In this document: positions 58,669-64,000 of the stretch, piece by piece | Layout: each line of letters starts with the position of its first letter | How positions within the stretch are numbered: position 1 is the stretch's first letter | DNA from: Shewanella phaeophyticola | GTDB lineage: Bacteria; Pseudomonadota; Gammaproteobacteria; Enterobacterales; Shewanellaceae | DNA length: 64,000 bases | NCBI RefSeq assembly: GCF_025398315.1 | Contig: NZ_JAODOQ010000001.1 | Coordinates: 4,650,001-4,714,000 of the forward strand | Direction: 5' to 3' | The notes under the pieces: model-generated | What the model saw: the letters and a program-made list of their open reading frames with translations, nothing else | What the model was told of the DNA's origin: nothing | Databases searched by the model: none | Program-made: the position numbers and the translations under genes

Positions 58669-60130
58669 GCAAGACTTTTTTGAGCAATTAGACGGCTTTT
58701 ATTCGCAAGTCTATCCGCAGGGAATCAGCAATCCACATTGGCTCGGCTGGAGTGATGATGCCGCTAAACTGATTGGTTTAGATAAGCCAAACGATGCGTT
58801 ATTGATGCAGTTATCTGCCAATGCAGCAGCGCCAGGAGCGAGTTATTATGCTCAAGTTTACAGTGGTCATCAATTTGGTGGGTATACCCCGAGGTTGGGA
58901 GATGGCCGATCAATAATATTAGGTGAGGCTATTGGCCTCTAATGGCGCGTGGGATGTGGCCTTAAAAGGTGGCGGCTTCAACACCTTACTCTCGCCATGG
59001 TGATGGCCGGGCGGTGATGCGCTCTGCGGTGCGAGAGTTTTTAGTGTCAGAAGCGTTGGCGGCACTGTCTGTACCGACAAGCCGTGCTTTAGCGGTAATA
59101 GGGTCTGATCTCCCTGTGTGGCGTGAAAGCCAAGAAACCGCAGCAATAACGGTCCGTTTAGCGAAAAGCCATATTCGTTTTGGCCACTTTGAGTATTTTT
59201 GCTATAGCGAAAAAGGTGCACCAGATAAACTCACCCAATTGCTTAACTTTACCCTTGCTCAGCATTTTCCACATTTAACCGCCGACGCTGCAGGCTACAA
59301 ACAATGGTTTGTTGAAGTGGTGCAATCAACGGCTAAAATGATTGCCCACTGGCAAGCCGTCGGTTTTGCTCATGGCGTAATGAACACCGACAATATGTCG
59401 ATTTTAGGCGATACCTTTGATTTTGGAGCCGTTTGCATTTTTAGACACCTTTAAAGAAGGTTTTATCTGTAATCACTCTGATCATGACGGCCGTTATGCT
59501 TTTGGCCAGCAACCCGGTATCGGCTTATGGAATCTAAAACGCCTCGCGCAAGCGCTTACTCCGATCATTCCGTCAGACGATTTAATTGCCGCACTTAATA
59601 CCTATCAACCCAGTTTGGTGAACCATTATGTTAGCTTAATGCGGGAAAAATTAGGCTTAAGTACCGACAGCGATTTAGATAACGCCGCGCAAGCAGCGCA
59701 AGAAAAACAAGATTTAGCGTTAATTAGCCAATTTACCGTCATGCTTGAAAACAGCCAGCTTGATTACAACAACAGCTTGCGCAAAATGAGCCAGATAGAC
59801 ATTAGCAGCCAGTACAGTCCACTACGTGATGATATATTGAATGTGAGCGAATTTGATAACTGGTATCAAGCTTACCAAGCCCGAGTGGGTGATGTGGTCG
59901 ATGTTGCTGCATGGCAACAGCAGCGTAATCAGCATAACCCTAAGTATATTTTACGTAATTACCTTGCCCAGGAAGCCATAATCGACATTGAGGAAAAAGC
60001 TGACAATAGCAAGCTTTTACAATTACAGCAGTTATTAACTCGTCCTTATGATGAGCAACCCGATATGGACCATTTTGCCAAGCGGCCACCCGATTAAAGC
60101 CAAGGGCTGGTTATGTCTTGCAGTAGTTAA
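58658..60130 (+). pseudogene. selO: SelO (YdiU) protein AMPylase, with three frameshifts and one nonsense codon
   Basis: Reconstructed length about 490 residues. Start ATG 58658 with GGGAGG upstream. Conserved pieces in order: [39 protein letters not shown] region, [19 protein letters not shown] (active site), and C-terminal MSCSS ending at TAA 60128. Breaks: surplus base near 58934-58938; surplus base near 58977; surplus base near 59425-59430; and TAA at 60095-60097 where Trp of PPDW is expected. The final conserved SCSS, with its redox/selenium-type cysteine, lies beyond that stop. SelO transfers AMP to redox proteins under oxidative stress. Four lesions in one gene suggest true decay or very poor local sequence. 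Confidence 0.9.
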
Positions 60131-60165
60131 CCCTGTTTAATCGCCATTTTTTATTGAGTGATGTT

Positions 60166-60468
60166 ATGAAATTATTATCTGCTAAATTTGATCCTGAAGC
60201 GAAGAGCATTGTTATTCAAGCTGAAGTTGATTTTGAGCAATTTGAACGGTTTGCCGAACCGTTAGCGGCGGCATTAGATTGTGAAATCCGTGAACGCCAA
60301 TGGGGCGCAGATCGGCATCAATGGTTGCTGAATTTTGAAGGTAGCCCAGTGTGGTTGCATTATGAGTTTTATGGTGATGTTTGTTGGTTGTCAGTGGACA
60401 GTGCAAAAGATGTTGATGTGTTGCACTTTTTATCTGGCTTGCTTAAATCCTATATTCACACAACGTAA
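60166..60468 (+). CDS. DUF3630 family protein
   Basis: A 100-residue soluble protein from ATG 60166. It has the conserved W/F pattern (RHQWLLNFEGSPVWLHYEFY and VCWLSVDS) seen in DUF3630, a family limited mainly to Shewanella and relatives. It lies between selO and srkA. Function unknown. Confidence 0.78.
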   Translation: MKLLSAKFDPEAKSIVIQAEVDFEQFERFAEPLAAALDCEIRERQWGADRHQWLLNFEGSPVWLHYEFYGDVCWLSVDSAKDVDVLHFLSGLLKSYIHTT

Positions 60469-60478
60469 GAAGGCTTAA

Positions 60479-61487
60479 ATGGATAATAATAGCGCAGAAT
60501 TTCATTTTCAGTGCTCTAACGCCTGATTTGATTTTAGATGCAATTGAAAGCATTGGCGTATTTCCTGAAACCGGTTTATTAGCTTTAAACAGTTATGAAA
60601 ACCGCGTGTATCAGTTCCGCTGTGACCAAGGCTTACGTTATGTGGTTAAGTTTTATCGACCACAACGTTGGAGTGAAGCGCAAATACAAGAAGAGCATGA
60701 CTATGCGTTGGCGTTAGCCGCTGAAGACATTCCTATTGCTGTGCCCGTCATCATTGACAATAAAACCTTGTTTGAGTTTAAAGGCTACCGATTTGCGTTA
60801 TTTCCATCGATAGGTGGCCGCGCTTTTGAAGTGGATAACCTTGAGCAATTAGAGTCAGTGGGGCGCTTTATTGGCCGTATTCATCAATATGCCAGTAAGC
60901 AGCCTTTTGTATATCGTGAGCCGTTAACTCCTGAGATTTTAGGCGATGATGCTTATCGTTATTTACAAGACAGCGGTATTGTCGCCGAAGGTATGCGCAG
61001 CGCCTTTTTTACTGTGGTAGAGCAGGTGCTTACAAAAGCGAAACAGATTTGGCAACAACACAGCTTTGACACGATTCGTCTGCACGGCGATTTGCACCCT
61101 GGAAATATTTTATGGACTCCAGACGATGGCTCAGGGTTTGTTGATTTAGATGACGCAAGGCAAGGCTCTGCAGTGCAAGACATTTGGATGATGTTGACAG
61201 GCGATAGGGCACAGCAATTATTGCAGCTCGATATTTTAATTGATGCCTATCAAGAGTTTTGTGATTTTGACACCAAGCAATTGGCACTAATTGAGCCGTT
61301 AAGAGCGTTTAGAATGATCCATTACAATGCATGGCTAGCAAAACGTTGGCAAGACCCGGCATTTCCGATGAACTTTCCCTGGTTTGCTGACATTAAATAT
61401 TGGGAGCAACAAACCTTAGCGTTTAAAGAGCAGCTTGCCGCGTTGAATGAAGCACCATTGAGTTTAACCAGCTTTAATCAAGGTTAA
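60479..61487 (+). pseudogene. srkA: stress response kinase A (SrkA/YihE), frameshifted near the N-terminus
   Basis: Reconstructed length 335 residues (E. coli 328). ATG 60479 with AAGAAGG upstream reads MDNNSAEFHFQ. One surplus T (near 60512) then shifts the frame, after which ALTPDLILDAIESIGVF and the rest follow intact. The kinase fold shows LNSYENRVYQF, VVKFYRPQRW with catalytic Lys, RLHGDLHPGNILW and FVDLDDARQG. SrkA is a Ser/Thr kinase linked to the Cpx response and stress-induced death in E. coli. It lies upstream of dsbA, as in E. coli. Only the first 11 codons precede the break. Confidence 0.88.
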
Positions 61488-61708
61488 TAAGTGATGGTAA
61501 AGATGCCAAACCTAATTTTGCGTTGAAAAGTTGAGCCACTCTGCACGTTTTTGATTTTTAACGGGCTGGGTATTAACATTTTTTAATAATAACTACCGGG
61601 ATGTATTTAGTTACAAATACAATCAACTAACGATTGAGTTTCAGGCTGACGCTAGACTATGATAGATACAGCGTTTTTATAATTAGTTTGCCTATTAAAG
61701 GAAGTAAG

Positions 61709-62326
61709 ATGAAAAAAGCATTATTGATGGCCGTAGCATTGCTACTCGCGCCAATGGCGGCGATGGCTGCAGATTACAAAGAAGGTGTTCATTACACGGT
61801 AATTAATGATGGCTCTGGTTCTGCTAAGCCTGAAATTATGGAGTTTTTCTCTTTCTATTGCCCACACTGCTACAACTTTGCTAAAACTGTTGTACCAAAA
61901 ATTGAAGCCAATATTCCAGAAGGCGTTAGCTTCAGCCAGGCGCATGTCGATTTTATTGGTCGTGAAATGGGCGTAGAAATGTCACGTGCATTTGCGGTAG
62001 CAAAACAACTTAACGTTGAAAAGAAAATCGAAGCAGCATTGTTTAGTGCTATCCATGATAAGCGCCAGCAATTTACTCGCGCTGATGATGTTAGAGCACT
62101 TTTTATTGCCAATGGTGTAGACGCTAAAGATTTTGATGCAGCAGCCAATTCATTTATGGTGAGTGCACAAATGTCTAAAATGAAGCGCGATACTGAAAAC
62201 GCCAAAATTTCAGGTGTACCTTCATTAGTGGTTAACGGTAAATACCGTGTTGAAACTAGCTCTATTAAGTCTTATGACGAGTTACTAGACATTGCATTTT
62301 ACTTAACAACAATGAACAAAAAGTAA
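61709..62326 (+). CDS. dsbA: thiol:disulfide interchange protein DsbA
   Basis: A 205-residue periplasmic oxidase. ATG 61709 follows AAAGGAAG. Signal peptide ends MAAMA. Active site CPHC in FFSFYCPHCYNF, and cis-Pro in KISGVPSLVVNGKY. DsbA introduces disulfides into secreted proteins. In E. coli it is transcribed with srkA and also from its own promoter. The frame is intact. Confidence 0.96.
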   Translation: MKKALLMAVALLLAPMAAMAADYKEGVHYTVINDGSGSAKPEIMEFFSFYCPHCYNFAKTVVPKIEANIPEGVSFSQAHVDFIGREMGVEMSRAFAVAKQLNVEKKIEAALFSAIHDKRQQFTRADDVRALFIANGVDAKDFDAAANSFMVSAQMSKMKRDTENAKISGVPSLVVNGKYRVETSSIKSYDELLDIAFYLTTMNKK

Positions 62327-62374
62327 CGACGTTATTGCCGGTTTAGCGCTTAATTTGCGCAAACGGGAAAGACT

Positions 62375-62400
62375 AAAAAAGGAGCCTAGGCTCCTTTTTT
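62375..62400 (+). terminator. dsbA terminator
   Basis: A 12-bp perfect stem aaaaaaggagcc / ggctcctttttt with a 2-base centre, about 50 bases past dsbA. Palindromic, so possibly functional on both strands. Confidence 0.9.
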
Positions 62401-62554
62401 GTTGTCTAAATTTTATGGCTTATGACTGATTGAGTCAGTGCGATCCGCTTAAATGTATCCATAAGGCTCAGCTGGGTGATTGTTGTTTTAGCTATGGCCG
62501 CATCTTTTGCTAAACCAGCCTGGAGAATCACAGCTTAGGAGGGCAGGCAAAAAA

Positions 62555-62605
62555 ACCGTATGTCTATAAAAGACGATACGGTGATGAGTCAAATGACTCT
62601 TTTTT
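62555..62605 (+). ncRNA. possible small RNA 3' end: two hairpins followed by T6
   Basis: ACCGTATGTCT pairs with AGACGATACGGT over an ATAAA loop (62555-62582). GAGTCA pairs with TGACTC (62586-62599), directly followed by TTTTTT (62600-62605). This is a proper intrinsic terminator with no gene upstream after the dsbA terminator, which suggests a short RNA transcribed between about 62400 and 62605. Its 5' end and promoter are not identified. The rest of 62327-62895 shows no gene. Confidence 0.4.
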
Positions 62606-62895
62606 ACCCTGAGTAACGAAAAGAATAGTAGCATAGCGTCAAAATATTGGCAAGCGACATTATATTGTCAATAAGTGGGTGTGTAGCACTGCTTTAGGCG
62701 AAGAGAGAAAATTTTGTAAAGGATGAAACTCTTATTCCTGCGTGAGGTCAAATTTTGAGATAAGAAAAACCTTGTTGAATATGAAACGTGAAGCAAGGTA
62801 AATATTTTTTTGCCCGTCACATTATTATAGTCAACATCGTTTATGGTATTGCACGTTTCGCGTGGCCGTACGTATTTGCTCTAGGAGAAAACCAT

Positions 62896-63108
62896 ATGAG
62901 AACGTTCCCTGTATATGCGCCCAAGTTAATTGTTAAGCATGTTCGGATCTTTCTAAGTGGCGCTATTTGGGTAAAAGATTTAGGTTTACTTGAATTTGAT
63001 AAAGGACGTTTTTTACACAATCAAAAAAGCCTGCCAAAAGTAAAGCAGGCTGTCAGCGAACTCAATGCGCTGATTGAGGCACAATCTGCGCCACAGCAAT
63101 CAACGTAA
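62896..63108 (+). CDS. small unknown soluble protein (70 aa)
   Basis: ATG 62896 with GGAG nine bases upstream gives MRTFPVYAPKLIVKHVRIFL. The frame is open further upstream, but without a ribosome-binding site. Basic N-terminus, then KDLGLLEFDKGRF and a helical C-terminus. Convergent with zapB (7-base gap). No family recognised. Confidence 0.68.
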   Translation: MRTFPVYAPKLIVKHVRIFLSGAIWVKDLGLLEFDKGRFLHNQKSLPKVKQAVSELNALIEAQSAPQQST

Positions 63109-63115
63109 AACCAAA

Positions 63116-63337
63116 TTACATTTCGCTATTCAATAAACCAACAAGGCCGTTGACCTTATCACTCCATGAGTTGAGGTCTTGCTGCAATTGTTGGTTTTTT
63201 TGTGTCAGTTCTTGTTGCTGCTTTACTAAATCTTCATTCTTTTGCTTCTCTTCTTCAAGCTCCATTTTTAGTAGCTCAATATTTTCAAGAGTCGCCTGGA
63301 TTTTGGTTTCCAGTTGGGACAATAATTCAAGGCTCAT
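63116..63337 (-). CDS. zapB: cell division protein ZapB
   Basis: A 73-residue protein that is almost entirely coiled coil: [20 protein letters not shown] then [20 protein letters not shown]. ZapB joins the FtsZ ring through ZapA and links it to MatP. Length is close to the E. coli protein (81). ATG 63337 with AGGACT upstream. Confidence 0.93.
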   Translation of the reverse strand: MSLELLSQLETKIQATLENIELLKMELEEEKQKNEDLVKQQQELTQKNQQLQQDLNSWSDKVNGLVGLLNSEM

Positions 63338-63509
63338 GGGGAGTCCTATACGTTTCTGGATGGAACCCCGATTCTAGCAGTGACAAGGCCTATAGGAATA
63401 GCCTTTAAAACTAAGTGGCTAAAATATATTCAATAAATCGCTGGTTATTGTGCTTTATCTGAGATCGCGCTATTTTCATCGGCTAACCTACTCAACAAAA
63501 GCCTTTTTT

Positions 63510-63863
63510 ATGACAATTACCCGACTCGATGTAAGCACCCGAATGAGCAGTATTGTGATCCACAATAATACGGTGTACCTCTGCGGCCAGGTTGCTAAAG
63601 ACAAATTTAGTGATATTAAAACGCAAACTGCCACCATGTTAGACGAAGTGGATGCCTTATTAGCTCAAGCGGGCTCGAACCGTGAGCATATTTTGTCGGC
63701 GACTATTTACCTTAAAGACATGGGCGATTACGATGCTATGAACCAAGTATGGGATCAATGGTTACCACAGGGACATGCTCCGGCAAGAGCTTGCGTGCAA
63801 GCCGCCATTGCTGAGCCAGAATACTTGGTCGAAATATCGGTAATTGCTGCTCTGGTAAGTTAA
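63510..63863 (+). CDS. RidA family protein (YoaB/TdcF-related)
   Basis: A 117-residue protein from ATG 63510 ([20 protein letters not shown]). It contains [10 protein letters not shown], the family Arg in [20 protein letters not shown] and a Glu-x-x-x-Ala-type ending, but is divergent from RidA at 11.2 kb and closer to the YoaB subgroup. Imine hydrolysis is likely but unproven. The final 137 bases of the window hold no gene. Confidence 0.88.
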   Translation: MTITRLDVSTRMSSIVIHNNTVYLCGQVAKDKFSDIKTQTATMLDEVDALLAQAGSNREHILSATIYLKDMGDYDAMNQVWDQWLPQGHAPARACVQAAIAEPEYLVEISVIAALVS

Positions 63864-64000
63864 GCGCAGTAGCCAAGCTAAATAGAGTGATGCAATGACT
63901 GTTTGTCAGTTGCAGTATGAATAAATATATTGATGCTTGTTACGTTCAATTGACGTATTTTGATTTAGGATCTACGGCTGCGGCTTGACATTATTCTCTA

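Overview
The window reads as chromosomal DNA of a Shewanella-like marine gammaproteobacterium. The gene neighbourhoods gmk-rpoZ-spoT, pilMNOPQ-aroK-aroB-damX-dam-rpe-gph-trpS, dolP-diaA-yraN-lpoA/rsmI/rnpB and srkA-dsbA are typical of the order Alteromonadales. Base composition is moderately AT-rich. Most of it is core genome. The accessory content lies at about 30-34 kb, 40-45 kb and 49.6-56 kb.

Layout. 1-2.2 kb: start of an aryl-polyene-type lipid cluster on the minus strand (ketosynthase-like protein, acyltransferase, two acyl carrier proteins, and the first codons of a membrane protein). 2.4-14.7 kb, minus strand: DUF3014 protein, recG, a NarL-type two-component pair, a TPR protein, a CaCA antiporter, a long-chain acyl-CoA synthetase, ridA, spoT, rpoZ, gmk. 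15.1-18.2 kb, plus strand: two membrane proteins, an APH-fold kinase, a HAD phosphatase. 18.3-20.9 kb: mrcA (minus). 21-34 kb, plus: the type IV pilus secretin operon, shikimate genes, damX, dam, rpe, gph, trpS, with two inverted copies of a 290-310 bp MITE-like element around rpe-gph-trpS. 34.5-37.9 kb, minus: dolP, diaA, yraN, lpoA. 38-39.3 kb: rsmI and the RNase P RNA. 39.4-47 kb: an MscS channel, a Fur-box siderophore receptor bracketed by MITE ends, a BamA-like protein, a ThrE-type exporter, a MAPEG protein. 47.3-49.6 kb: ygiQ. 49.7-55.7 kb: accessory island with MITEs, a LexA box, two integron attC sites with their cassette genes (an orphan GT51 transglycosylase and a small unknown protein), a REP-type Y1 transposase between tandem repeats, and a pentapeptide-repeat protein. 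55.9-64 kb: SYLF protein, YgbA-like protein, selO, DUF3630, srkA, dsbA, zapB and a second RidA-family gene.

The most striking global property is damage to reading frames. Twelve otherwise well conserved genes carry a total of about 17 disruptions: DUF3014, a histidine kinase, a YjjG-type phosphatase, mrcA, pilQ, a small unknown gene, lpoA, a BamA-like gene, ygiQ, a ygbA-like gene, selO and srkA. Almost all are single-base gains or losses, several in short homopolymers, and conserved sequence resumes in another frame straight afterwards. I read this mainly as indel error in the assembly, with real decay possible for selO and ygiQ, which have several lesions each. Disrupted genes are listed over their full reconstructed span.

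The best candidates for new biology are in the 50.5-54.6 kb island: a small integron cassette cluster without a visible integrase, a LexA box lying upstream of it where an integrase promoter would be expected, a peptidoglycan glycosyltransferase carried as a cassette, and a REP-type transposase whose two flanks carry different tandem repeats sharing the same core in opposite orientation.
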